Shown here in pieces: positions 24,446 to 36,995 of a stretch of 64,000 bases of DNA. Source of the DNA: Nissolia schottii (Eukaryota; Streptophyta; Magnoliopsida; Fabales; Fabaceae); NCBI GenBank assembly GCA_003254905.1, contig QANU01064415.1, positions 251,478 through 315,477 of the forward strand, written 5' to 3'. The position numbers and the translations under genes were made by a program. Under the pieces are notes generated by a model. It searched no databases. It had not been told where the DNA came from and saw nothing but the letters and a program-made list of their open reading frames with translations. Within the stretch, counting starts at the first letter, position 1. Each line of letters begins with the position of its first letter.

Positions 24446-25050
24446 TATATTTTTTTTTATTGATAGTGAGGCGAAAACATTCAAACAAAAACCAAAAGCC
24501 TACATCCCCACTACATAGGGAATAAAGTTTTAGCTTTATCAGATAGCACTGTTAAAGACAAGAAGGTAGGCATAGAATTATGAGACTGGAAGCCCTTGGA
24601 ACAATCATAATCATGCTTGGCTAAGAAATCTGCACAGGAGTTAGCTTATTTGAAAACATGTCTGATGTGGACATTTTGAAACGTCCTCAAAATAACATTA
24701 ATACCCTTTATCAACGGGGAACAAGGGTGGCTGGAATTTGGAGGATCATGGATAAAGTTAACAACAACACATTTGGAATCTAAATCCACGATCACTTGCA
24801 AAAAATCACACTGAGCTGCATAGGAAGTGTCAACAAAGGCACCCCAAAGCTCAACAAAAATGATAGAACACGGCCCAGTATTATAGTTGAACGCTAAGAT
24901 AAAATTACCATGACGATCTCCGATAATCCCACTGTATGCTGCGCCACCTCGATTTGTGATAGAGCCGTCTACGTTGAGTTTGATCCAACTAAACGGAGGG
25001 AGTTCCCAAACAATTTGCACTACCTCAACTTGGGAAAGTACGGTGTTAGC
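24446..25050 (-). mobile_element. 5'-truncated plant LINE (L1 clade) with RNase H domain remnant
   Basis: On the minus strand the insert encodes WELPPFSWIKLNVDGS, the opening of the plant LINE RNase H domain, followed by GGAAYSGIIGDRHGNFILAF and, after an in-frame TAA, ANSCADFLAKHDYDC. In relatives the stop position is usually Glu (REANxxAD.LAK), so the reverse-transcriptase partner is not only truncated but mutated. The 3' end carries an A-run (T-run at about 24451-24458 on plus). The identical 14-mer AAAATCTAAATATA flanks the insert at 24432-24445 and 25051-25064, a textbook target-site duplication. No reverse transcriptase remains. Confidence 0.8.
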
Positions 25051-25064
25051 AAAATCTAAATATA

Positions 25065-26790
25065 AATTTAAAATGAGTACATGTTAGAGTAATTATTTAT
25101 TATTCCATAAAAAAAAAATTATGCTCGACGTTGTGTGTATATATATGTGTGTGTTATTATTATTTTTTATATTACTTTTTTTCTCCGAAAATAATTAATA
25201 ACATTCCTTCCATGTGCTGCATGAATCCAATTTTTTTAGGGAGGACGAAGGAATTCTGCGTGTTACCGTGTACAATGGTTTGCGAAGATGGGTGTGTAGG
25301 CAAATATGTGTCATTTTCTTTTGAATGAAAAGTATACTCAACTTTCCTTTCCTTTTACCGAGTCAACTTTTGGAAAATATATTTGCTTCCTATGAGAAAA
25401 CCCGCTTATTTTGACTAATCATTATCAAAATGCAAATTGACATATACAAAGAAATAATAAAAAATACTGCCCACCAAAAGAATTTAACTATTGAATATTT
25501 TGTTTTTTTTATTAAGTACTTCTCATATCATTCAACCCTCATTTTATTGTTAAATAACTATATACATTAAAAATAAATTTTACGCACGAATATTATAAAA
25601 TAACTGTATACTACGAATTAGTAATAATTCAATAACTAATAAAATTCAAGAAAATAATAAATTATAGTAGATGATTACTTACTATTATTTGACACTCTCA
25701 TAAATTTTTATTGACTAAAATAGAATTAGGTTATTTTATATTTTTAATAGATAAAAATTAAATTTTATACTTATATGTATAACTTATAAAATAATTATTA
25801 TAAAAATTAAATATTTTGAATAATATGATACTAGAATGATTTGATGGTAGTGACAATTTTGTTCAATGCATCAAAATTGAATCCATAACAATTTTCATTC
25901 GTATTATTATTATTACCAAAATGGTACTTTGGCAAGGGTGGCTCCTTCTATAGCTGACGGGGTCATCGCCACACCTTAAATTTTAATTTTTGTTGTAAAA
26001 TATATTTATTTTTTTCTCTAAAAATTTAGTATATTTAAACTAAAAAAATAGAAATTAGTTGAGTTTAATAATTTAATTTCATCACATCTCTTTTAATTTT
26101 TTACTTTAGTTTTTTTTATCTAATAGAAGCAAGAAAATAAATGTGATTTCAACTTATTTTTTTAAAACATAATCGTAAATAAAATAAAAAATTATGATTT
26201 ATTTTATATATTTCTTTTGTTTAATTTTTAAAGGTCTTAGGTTGAATTAAAATTCAATTTTCAACATTACTTTTTTAAACATTGAGTTAAGGATAACATT
26301 TTATATTGTCTTATAAGTTAAAATTATGAAAATGCTCCTTTAATATTAACGCTACAAAAGAAAAATAGTCTAATTTCACTCCTGTACTTTCATATCTATC
26401 ATGTCACATTTTTTTTTTTGAGATTATATGATTTAACGTATATATAAATTTATAAGATTGTTTTTAAATAAATAATTGAATAATGAAAACAAAAGAGGGA
26501 AAAAAAAACTGAATCTAGAATAACCTCTTAATCTCCTAATAATAAGAGATTTCGAAGTTGCCAATACATAGAACAAAAAATTGGATACAAAAAGAAGTAA
26601 ATGTCTTCGTCGCCATTTTATTTTCATTTTCGTTTAAACTCAGAAATTGTAGAGGGAGAAAATCACAGCAAAAAATAATAAAATAATGAGAGCCAGCCAC
26701 CACCATTCCACCCTTGCATTTTGCTTTGTGTTTCCCTCGTAATTTTAATGTTTTGAGATTGAGACACACGCAGCCTATCCAATTAATTAA
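25065..26790. other. AT-rich intergenic DNA upstream of the epsin gene
   Basis: No supported gene. The last few hundred bases presumably include the epsin promoter. An N at 26809 sits between TTATAA and a CACACA run. Confidence 0.5.
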
Positions 26791-27598
26791 TTAATTTATA
26801 ATTTATAANCACACACACCCCTTCAGCTTCCCTTCCCACTATTTGGATTTGTTTCAGGTTCGATCTCATTTGCGCATACCCAGATCTGATTTTCATTCAC
26901 TTTCATTTTCCATGTCATCGATCTAATTTTATGGGTCCGTCCGACAGGACCCCTTTGATCTTGCTTTGTTGAGGTCAATATTTGTATAGATTTCATCTTG
27001 ATGATCGTTCTTGGATTTATTAGCTTTGGTTTTAGATTTAGTTATGGTCTCTGCTTTTTCCAACTCGACTTTGGATTATGACTTTTCAATGTGTTGTTAT
27101 TGCTGGAGTTATGATTGTTTGAACATGGATGGATTCCAGTGATAAGCGATGGAGGTGAAATTCATGTGATTTGGTCTCTGGCAGCTTACTTGTATGTTTT
27201 AGAATTCTGTTCCGTTTGATCTCTTAAAGTTCACGTAAGGCTTATTTTCAGACAGCGTTGGTGTTCTTTCTCCTTAATTGAATTGGCCATTCAACTCTAC
27301 TCGAATCTTGATGTTGTTCCATCCAAGAAGCGAAGGCAGACATATTGACTTCATGCATGCTGCTCATTTTCCCCTTTATAGACTCTGCAGATATTGATAT
27401 TTGCTTATTACTCTGCTTGTACCTCAATTGATGAATAAACATGTCTCTAACTAACTGGGATTGTTTATGTAGTTGTTGAGAATTATCTAAGCTTTTTCAT
27501 TTTGAATCAATGCATGACTAAAACTTTAAGGGGCCTTATTTATATATTGCAGTTCAGTCTGCGGCGTGACACATAGCTTTTACTGTAAACCAGTTACA

Positions 27599-30500
27599 AT
27601 GAAGAAGGCCATTGGTCAAACTGTTAGGGACCTGTAAGTTTATCTGTTTATTAACACATGGTTCAATATGGCACGGATGTAATTTCTATTTTGGGACTTT
27701 ATTACGATTTCGGAATCTGGCTCTATTTCATAAATGCCTTACACTCTCCATTGTATTCTTGCAGTAAAAGAGAAGTAAATAAGAAAGTGTTGAAAGTTCC
27801 TGGGATAGAACAGAAGGTAAATTTTTTCTTTGTACATTCACTGTTAAACTATGGTTGGAAAACTCATGCCAAGATAATTGGTGTAAAGATTTTGTGAATG
27901 CTGAACTTAATAGTTTCTCATAAAATAGTTAGTTGGGTATCTTGAAATTTACATCTTATAGTCTTGTCATGAAATATCTATTATATTAGTTGTTTCTCTC
28001 CTCTCTTCTAGGTTCTTGATGCTACTAGCAATGAATCCTGGGGTCCTCATGGATCACTTCTCGCAGATATTGCTCAGGCGAGCAGAAACTAGTAAGCTTA
28101 AACTATTTTCCTAAAATGCTTCATACTGTATATTTCCTTAAGAGTAATCTCATTTTTTAGCACCAATGCAGTCATGAATATCAGATGATCATGGCAGTAA
28201 TCTGGAAGCGGGTTAATGACACGGGCAAGAATTGGCGGCATGTCTACAAGGTGTCCATAGAACAGTTTTATGTTTTAGGCGCTGTTACTCCTGGATTCTG
28301 TTAATCTCATTTCTGTTATCATAATGCTATTTAGTCCCACACAACAATTCAATACACTCATGAAAATACCACTTGTGAAATTTGTCTTAGTACTTATTAC
28401 GTCTGGGAAATCATTAGGGCCTCTTGCTTATTAAGAATTCTATCTTGTATGTCTTGTCATTTGCTGCTGATCATACTCGCTTAGAATTGAACAATGCTTA
28501 TGTTTTTCTATATTATCTGTTCAATGGCAGGCTTTGATAGTACTAGAGTACTTGGTAGGTCATGGGTCAGAGCGAGTCATAGAGGATATTCGAGAGCATG
28601 GCCATCAAATATCGGTGATTTCCATTTTTGTCAATTCTACATAAAATTTATATGCTGTTAATTGTAATGCAGGTTCCTAATGTTGTTGATATGAATTAGA
28701 ATACAACTTGATATTATTGCAAATGCCATGTGAACAGACATTGGCCGATTTTCAATATATTGATTCCAGTGGAAGAGACCAGGGAAACAATGTCAGGAAG
28801 AAATCACAGAGTCTCGTTATCCTTGTGAATGATAAAGAAAGAATCATAGAGGTTAGACAGAAGGCTGCTGCTAACAGGGACAAGTAATTCTCATCTCATG
28901 ACTTTTATTGATATTTTGAACTTTGGGATTTTCCAGTTGCTATAAAAACTCAGATCAAACACGTTAATTAGGAATCATCAGGCATTGTTTGAGCAGAAAT
29001 TTATTTTCCACCATCTGTTGTAATAACTTCGATCTTCTAGATTATGAATCTAAACTCACATGGTATACTATGATATGTAAATTTGAATGCGGGTTTCTCA
29101 GTCTGGAGAAGATATGTAATTGCCTGATATGATTCAGCAGGTTTCGCAACGAGTCAACAGGTGGAATGTATAAGCCTGGTTCATATTCAAATAATGGACC
29201 TTATGATGATAGATATGATGATGATCGTTATGGAAGCAGGGAGGAGGATAGAAGTGGATATGGTTATGGCAGAGACAGAGAAGGGGGCTATAGAGATGAT
29301 GATCGGTATAGTCGTGATGGAGATCGTTATGGCAGAGACCATGAGGAACGCTATAGCAGAGATGGCCACAGGGATGATGATTACAGGGAAAGAAGTCAAA
29401 GTGTTGATGATTACCAATATGGCTCAAGAAGCAGAAGCTCTGATAGAGATCATGATCGTAGTTACAATGATGATGGTCAACGCTCATCTCGGTATGGATC
29501 TATATCTGAATAAGATAATTTCTTTTAACCAAAATTTTAGTTTAACCCAAAAAAAAAAGGAAAATCAGAATTGATGTGTTAATATAATAATGATGTTTGT
29601 TTAGTGTTGGATCCTGGGTTTCTCATTATCTGTATTTTACGTTATTGCTTCAAACTGATGAATTTGTAGTTTTATCATCAGTTGGCTTTGGCCTTTGAGT
29701 AGCTTTTATTTTGATGGGGAAAGAGTATATATCTTTAAGCTTTTCAGTTTAATATTTTTTTATTGAGGTCAGAGAAGCCAATCCATTCAACACGTACCTG
29801 GTTTGAATTAATATCCTTGATTGGTTTAAGGGGGAATAACTTCCATATTTGTTAATATTCTTATGTCATTCCTTCTGAGATATTGCTTAAATTTTTAGCT
29901 TTAGCTCTAAAATACAAATTGAAGGAATGTACTGGTGAGTTGCAAACTCTGACAAACAATAAAGACAACTTTTTTGTAAGAACTTATGTTTGATTTTATG
30001 TAAAAATTTAGTTGATAGATTTTTAAATTTTTTTTTATCTATTTATTTTGATAAAAGAAGAATTTCATTAACAAGAGAGAAGATTAATACAAAGATAAAG
30101 GAGGACAAGAAATCCTCATTACAAAAAATGACAACTAATAGAACGAAGGTCAAAAGAGCAAGGCTTCCAGGTTTCTCAACATATCTAAAAGGGAAATCCC
30201 TCTAAAATGACCACGTGCTTTACACCAAGTAGAACCCAACCTCCTAATCCTATCCTACTATTAAAAATACAAGTGTTACGCGCCAAATACCCCAAACTTG
30301 GCTTCCTTCCTCCTCCCGAAGCCAGCAAACCTAATCACCAAAAACTGATCCAAAGTTCCAAGGCATACCCAACACTCACCAGATATACCAAACAAAGCAT
30401 TCTCTAATGAGTGAGCCATAGAACAATGTAAAAACTTAGTTGATGGTTACTTTGTAAAGTGACAACTTCGGTGCTCTCATTCATTTCCAGCGATTATGTT

Positions 30501-33500
30501 TTTTTTTTTTTTTTTTAATAATTTTTTTGTGACAGCCATAAATGAGATAAGTTACAAAGATAAATAGTATAAAGGGTGTAAAGTAAAAAACAACCTCACG
30601 TAGTGGGGGAAAGTTATATACAATGGAACACAGCACAAAGAATGAAATCTTGTGCTTCCAGACTTCATAAGAAGGGCAAAAGAAAGGTTTAAATAATTGG
30701 CCACGTTTTCCAATTAGGTTGTTATAAGGATTAATGGAGTTCACTCGAAGATGCATTTCCTTTTCCTTTCTTTTTAATTTTTTTTTTTTGCCTTTCCATA
30801 TATCATGAAAACATGGGGATTAATGTGATGTTATTGCTGTATGATGTACCTCATTCATGCTACTAACTCTGTCTTTTATGCCCTGTTCTCTCAGAGGTAG
30901 CAGTGCTAAGGGTGAAGACCGTTCACTGGAAGAAAGGTAAATTGTTCATAGAGACATTCTTTCGTTTCCTCTCTGTTTCCCCCATTTATGCGTATTGCCA
31001 CTTGGCATTATTTCAATTTACCATATGTAATTCAATGGACAGGCTAGAGCGGAAACTTTCAGAGCAAAATATGGGTGCTCCTCCTAGTTATGAAGATGCT
31101 GTTGGTGAGTCTCGAAGCCCTGTACACAATGAAAGGTATGAATTCTATAATATGGACAACATTTACTCACAAAGGAATCTGTTACTAATATTACCTTGAT
31201 TGCAGGGATGGAGAAACTTCAGCAGCATCTGCACCAAGAGGCTCTTCTCCTGGAAGTGATAATCCGCGTCAAACCTCTGCTCCTACAGGATCTTCTCCTT
31301 CTGTAAGCAATCATCAAACTGAAGCAAATGCTGCTCTCAGTACTGCTACATCTGGAAAACAGGCAGTTGAGGCTTTTGATGAATTTGACCCTCGTGGTCC
31401 TGTATCAGGTGCGAAATGTTCTTTGCAGAATTCGATTGTGCTGATCCTCAGTATGGTTGTTACAGTCCCTACGTGTCTTATTTTGGATAACTCTTAAATG
31501 AGTTGGAGTTGGCATAATTTTATATTTTCTCTTATCCAATTCTTATTCAGTATGTTGTCTCTCTCTAGGGTGTAGTTGGAAACTGGGGTTGCTTTGCCAA
31601 TTGTTGGATTGGAAGTTGCAGTTAAACTGTAATATTATTTGCATGCATCTCATTACGACTTGAGTTTTTAATTGACAGCTCGTTAAGTGTTCCTGAATGT
31701 GCATCTGTTGTACTCCTGTCCTAACAATACGGTTTTCTGGTCCTAAGCACTGTGGGCTATTTGAGCACTTTGAACATTTCTGACAGTATGAGGCATTTTG
31801 CAGCATGCTACTACTGTCACATAATCAGATAACAAGTAACTGATTGCCTTACAGACTACAAAGTGGTATATACCTGCACAATTTATACAGTAAATTCAAA
31901 GACTCATGAAACTCAATTGTACTTAAGATCCAATAAGAAGGTGAATTTCCCTTGATCAAATAGCGGGCAAAGTTGCCCATTCACCAGTAAAGCTCATGTT
32001 TGCATTTCTTCATTTATATGCATTTTGAGTAGTGTGTGATATATAAATATACTATGGACAAGTTGGAACTTGAGCAGGGAAGTGCTTTCAAGGAATGTTC
32101 TATATGGTGTGTGGCAAAATGTACCACTTAATCCCTACATCTCTTCTCACACGTTAAAATCAAAGAGCATGACCATAATGGAGAATTGGTTAACTTTCAT
32201 TGGCAGATATTTGGGGCTTAGTTTAATATTTATGGTCTTCATGAGCTTGTATTAATGCTACTTTCTTTGCAAGAAACATTTGTTAGGATTTGAACTCATG
32301 ATATCTCTGTGTTTCTTCTTAGCTGCCCCAGCCACTGCTAATAATGTTGAAATGGACTTGCTTGGCTCCCTGTCTGAGTCAACCCCTTCCAATGCATTGT
32401 CTTTAGTGCCTTCTGCGTCAACAATAGCAACAGCTGACGGCAATGTAAACCTTGATTCAACAGCCTCCTTTGCAGCACCTCCACCTGCTTCCAATAATTT
32501 CATTCAGGTAGGAATTTGCTCGAGTGTTTCTACTTTCTGGTATAAGAAAGCGTGTTTGAATCCTTTTTCTTCACACACACTTCTATATGACTTGGAATGC
32601 TTATAGTTTTCACCTTGTTTCCCTTTCTCTCTCTCTCTTCTGATTTTGCATGCTTGACTGTAAACTAGTTTGTGGATGCGTTCTTGTTAAGCAATGTAGC
32701 ATAATAATTACTGTCACTTTTGTTTGTGGACCACAATGAATGGGTCTAATGCTGAAAATTAGAAGTGCTTTGTTTCTATAAAGAGCATATCTATTATGCT
32801 TAGAATAATCTTGTAGATGCTTCTGCACCTTAAAATAAAACAGCCCCTCTCATTTCCTTTTATGAGAACCAGTCTCTTTTTTTGTTAATCCTAGTTGAAA
32901 TAATGTTTGTTGGTTTGACTTTTGGCAGTCTTTTGAAGATCCATTTGGCGATTCACCATTTAAGGCCATTCCTTCCACTGAAACTGCTCCATCTCAACCC
33001 CAGACGTATCAGAGGCTTGAACCATCCCAATCAAGTGGTCGTATGACAGAAACGGTCTCCGACTTTGGTTTTGGACACTCATTTTCTGCTGCACCATACT
33101 CTACATCTGGTGCCATTACCACTCAGTCTTTCTCGACAAGCTCGCAGTTTATATCTCAAGATTTTTCTACCCCACAACAAGAAACTGATATTCTTGCAGA
33201 CATTCTTCCCCCTGCACCATTACCCGGGACAACTTCCCAGCAGAACTTTTCAGCTCCTCCCAATGCCCAATCTTCACCTTCCTTTTCAGCTTCATATGGG
33301 CAAATGCCATCGCAATCTTTTTTTGAACAAACTGGCCAACTTACGCAGCAAGGTTTCTCAGCTGAACCTGCACCACAGTCCTTCTCAGTTCCCACTGGTC
33401 AACATGGGCAGCAATCCTTTTCAGCTCCTAATGGCCAAGCGGTACAACCACCTTTTCCAGCACCCACCAGACAACATGCACAACAACCCTTTCCAGCTCA

Positions 33501-34673
33501 TGCTGGTCAACCTGGACAGTCAAGTGATCTTATATATGGTGGATTCTACTCTCAGGCCGGATCTGTGACTCCAGGAGCTCCAGGTATGCTTCCTCAATCA
33601 CAAAGTGAACATAATGGACATATGAACATTGGGAACTTCCTGCCACAAGGATCTACAGCACCTATTCCTTCACACATGACTTCCCAAGCTCAAACAGGAC
33701 AGCTGTCTCAGAGTGCAAACTACTTTCCCCAGCATGGAGGGTCGAGTGCCAACACTACTTCCCATCTGACTTCTCAGTTCCCAACGAATCAAGCATCACA
33801 GTTTAGCAGTGGGAACTTAATTGCACAACAGGGGAGTGCAGCTCCCTTTGCCCATCAACCACATGGTGTATCTGATGGCAAACAAAAGGAAGTTGTAGAT
33901 AGCTTACTTGGTCTAGGAGCAAATGCTCCTAATGCTTCACAGTATGCTGTGCCTTCAACAGGCTCAAATTATATGGTTTCTCAACCGTCCAAGGACAAGT
34001 TTGAGACAAAATCAACAGTTTGGGCAGATACACTGAGCAAGGGACTAGTTAATTTGAATATATCGGGAGGTGAGTGCTTACGTTCTCAATTTTTTCTAAC
34101 ATTTCAGTTTCTATAGCAAAGTTTAATTTTGATTGTTTTCATCTTATATGAACTAACTATTGACTTTTATGCTTGTTATGTGCAGCTAAAATAAATCCCT
34201 TAGCAGATATTGGAATCGACTTTGATGCAATTAATAGGAAGGAAAAGAGAATGGAGAAACCCCCCACGACAGCCGTAACATCAACTGTAACTATGGGTAA
34301 AGCTATGGGATCTGGTTCAGGTGTAGGTCGGGCGGGCGCTGGTGCCCTCAGACCTCAACCAAACTCAATGTTTGGTTCGGGCATGGGCATGGGAAATGCT
34401 CCTGGTGTTGGTATGGGTATGGGAGGCTATGGAGGTATGAATGCACCAATGGGAATGGGTATGGGTGGATATGGAGGTATGAATGCACCAATGGGAATGG
34501 GAATGGGAATGGGAATGGGAATGGGGGGAATGAATATGAGTGTGGGGCAAGGAGCCCAGATGCAGCCACCTACTGGGTTGCCTCCTGGGTCCAGCATACC
34601 AGGTAATTATAACATGATGGGAACTGGTGGTTATCCTCAACAGCCTTATGGCGGCCACGGTGCCTACCGATAA
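27599..34673 (+). CDS. Epsin (ENTH-domain clathrin adaptor), EPSIN2/EPSIN3-like
   Basis: Endocytic/trans-Golgi clathrin adaptor that binds phosphoinositides through its ENTH domain. Coding exons: 27599-27633, 27765-27816, 28012-28091, 28172-28250, 28531-28614, 28738-28883, 29141-29491, 30895-30936, 31043-31135, 31206-31408, 32323-32507, 32929-34069, 34186-34673; total 2,979 nt, 992 residues. All introns are GT-AG and phases agree. The start [20 protein letters not shown] and the core [20 protein letters not shown] are typical ENTH (about residues 15-150). Residues 159-275 are Arg/Asp/Tyr-rich ([12 protein letters not shown]). Later come a clathrin-box-like DLLGSLSE, the adaptor motif [11 protein letters not shown] (from residue 451), a Gln/Ser/Phe-rich stretch with repeated QSFSAP-like units, and a Gly-Met repeat near residues 892-950 ([15 protein letters not shown]). 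A 5'UTR intron ends at the AG at 27551-27552. Intron 7 carries a retroposon. In Arabidopsis, EPSIN2 and EPSIN3 are the nearest relatives by architecture. Confidence 0.93.
30019..30425 (-). mobile_element. Retroposed fragment inside epsin intron 7
   Basis: ATGTAAAAATTTAGTTGATAG at 29998-30018 is repeated as ATGTAAAAACTTAGTTGATGG at 30426-30446 (19 of 21 identical). The intervening sequence starts with a T-run on the plus strand, as expected for the poly(A) end of a minus-strand retroposon. No domain is recognisable in it; a LINE 3' end or SINE-like origin is inferred from the duplication plus A-tail. Confidence 0.55.
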
Positions 34674-35610
34674 GATTTAGCTTATACTACCTAGATAGCA
34701 AAGTTACGTGTAAGAGATTGAGCATTATACTTAGATAGCAAGGTAAAGTAATATTACTCCACTATTTTGTTACGAGTTGAGCGAGATGGCATGTCACAAT
34801 ACCAGTGCTACAAGTGGTCTACACCTTGACATTTGTATTTTAAACAATAGATGCAACTTTCTGTATAATGACCCAGTTTGATGTATGCTTATTCTTGTTT
34901 TTTATATGTTATTACCATTCTTTTTTGGGTCATTTTCAGTAGGTGCTTTTCTGGTATGGTATCAGTGTTGGGCACCAGTTAGTGACTGGGGCTGGGTTAT
35001 GGCTTTCTTTGATTGTTCCCCATTTTATTTCAACGGCAACCGATGGTGTGATATTGACATATTCTTTTACCATTTTACCCTTTTTGAGTGACGTCTGTTT
35101 ACAATTATATTTTGGTAATTTCCTGATGCAGGTCCAATGAGCTTCTTAGGACCGGTGATAAGAATCCATATTCAGGCTGGAGTGATGTCAATAGAGATTC
35201 ACGTTTAGGTGATTTCTATATGTGATAATATATATTAACTATTTAATACATAGTTTGAAATTATAATTTGTAAATATTCTAAAATCAATCATGGATATAT
35301 TATCAAATAAAGAATTCATCATTGAACTCCAAGTTTATATTAACATCACTCTTGATGTTGATAACAAATTATGCATATGTGTGTGTGTGTTCATGTCCAT
35401 AACGAGCACCAAACATCATCAATCATAATTGGGCATTAGAAAAAAAAATGTTCCTTTGAGCCGTTGATGTTGAACAAGGTCGTTGGGGTCTTCCAAATGC
35501 AGAGTGGTCTCTGGCGGAAGTGAACCAAATTAAATAAAAAGGAAAATATGAATTTAAAATTTCCCAACAAGAAATTGCTGTGTTTTTTGCTACTACAAGT
35601 GAATATGGTA
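34674..35610. other. Epsin 3'UTR and downstream DNA
   Basis: Follows the epsin stop codon. The near-repeated TAGATAGCAAAGTTA/TAGATAGCAAGGTAA occurs twice in the first 80 bases. A plausible acceptor with ATGCAG/GTCCAATGAGC near 35132 could mark an alternative 3' exon. No further gene is seen. Confidence 0.4.
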
Positions 35611-35615
35611 ACAGT

Positions 35616-36902
35616 AGTGTTACATGTACACCTAAATTGCATTCACTCGTATATAGTAAAATACATTTGGGCCCACTACAAATACTCGCAGATGGATCTC
35701 CACTCCGCACTTAAATGCGCGTGCACACGCGATACGCGTTTCTTAGTTTTCATTCGTGCACGAACTTTATGAGCATTTGTGCACAAACATTATGTAGTAG
35801 AATACACAAACATTATTCGTTTATGCGTAAACCTTTACATAGACCATACATTCCATAATTCATTAGGTTCTTGCATGCACAAACTTCATAAGCATTTGTG
35901 AACAAACTTTATGTAATAGAATGCACAAACATTACTTGCTTATGTTCACAAACCTTTACATGGGTTGTACATTCTAAAATTCATTAGACTATTTAATGCA
36001 CAAATTTTATAAGCATCTGTGCTCAAACTTTATGTAGTAGAATGTACAAATATTACTAGTTTATATCCACAAACCTTTAAATGGACCATACGTTTCAAAA
36101 TTCATTAGACTATTTGATGCACAACCTTTATAAGCATTGATACACAAATTTTATGTAGTAGAATGCACAAACGTTACTAGGTTATGTTCACAAAACCTTT
36201 ACATGGGTCATACATTCCAGAATTCATTAAGATTCTTTGATGCACAAGCTTTATAAGCATCTATGCACAAACTTTATGTAGTAGAATGCACAAACATTAC
36301 TCGTTTATACGCACAAACCTTTACATAGACCATACATTCTATAATTAATTAGACTCTTTGATGCACAAACTTTATAAGTATATGTGCACAAACTTTATGT
36401 AGTAGAATGCACAAACATTACTCGCTTATGTTAACCAACCTTTATACATTTTAGAATTTATTAGACTCTTTAATGCACAAACTTTATGTGGTATAATGCA
36501 CAAACATTACACTTATGTTCATAGATATGACATTTCGCAAGTAATTGTCCATTAAACCACTATTGTTAAAGGTAGATCTCATCCATTTTAAAAAGAAAAT
36601 CAACCTTTTATTTATCATTTTAATTCCATTTTAATCAAATTTCACATGATAGAAGGATGAAGATGAGAAGGATGAGGAAGATGACGATGATGAACAGATG
36701 ACGAGGATAAAGATAACAGAACGAGGATGAGAGGATGAGGAGGATGACGATGAGGAAAAACGATGGCGGAAACGAGCTAGGGATTGGGGGCGCGTTGTTT
36801 ATAATTTTAAAAACTGTACACTATACGTATAATGATCATTAATTGCGTATAATTGAAAAGTGTATGTATGGGTGTATCTAATTTGGGTGTACACAAAGCA
36901 TT
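35616..36902. mobile_element. TIR element carrying a tandem array
   Basis: The left end (35616-35646, AGTGTTACATGTACACCTAA) and the reverse complement of the right end (36872-36902, AATGCTTTGTGTACACCCAA) match at about 22 of 31 positions, including TGTACACC(T/C)AAATT. Between the ends are a short AT-rich arm, the 121-bp tandem repeats (35757-36515), and a GATGAGGA-rich segment at 36655-36770. No transposase is present. The flanks GAATATGGTAAC and TGATATGGAAAT are alike and may be a degraded target duplication. Confidence 0.5.
35757..36515. repeat. Tandem array of ~121-bp units, about six copies
   Basis: Equivalent points (CATTTGTGCACAAAC and variants) fall at 35774, 35893, 36014, 36135, 36258 and 36379, i.e. 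spacings of 119-123 bp, then a truncated final copy. Each unit carries CTTTATGTAGTAGAATGCAC, AAACATTACT, AACCTTTACAT and ATTCATTAGACT. Units differ at several positions, so the array is not very recent. It is non-coding. Confidence 0.9.
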
Positions 36903-36995
36903 TTTGATATGGAAATTACCAATCGTACATATCTTCCCCCTCATTTTCTTTTAAATGAAATCCAAAACAGGAAACATGGAAAACCAAACAACCCC

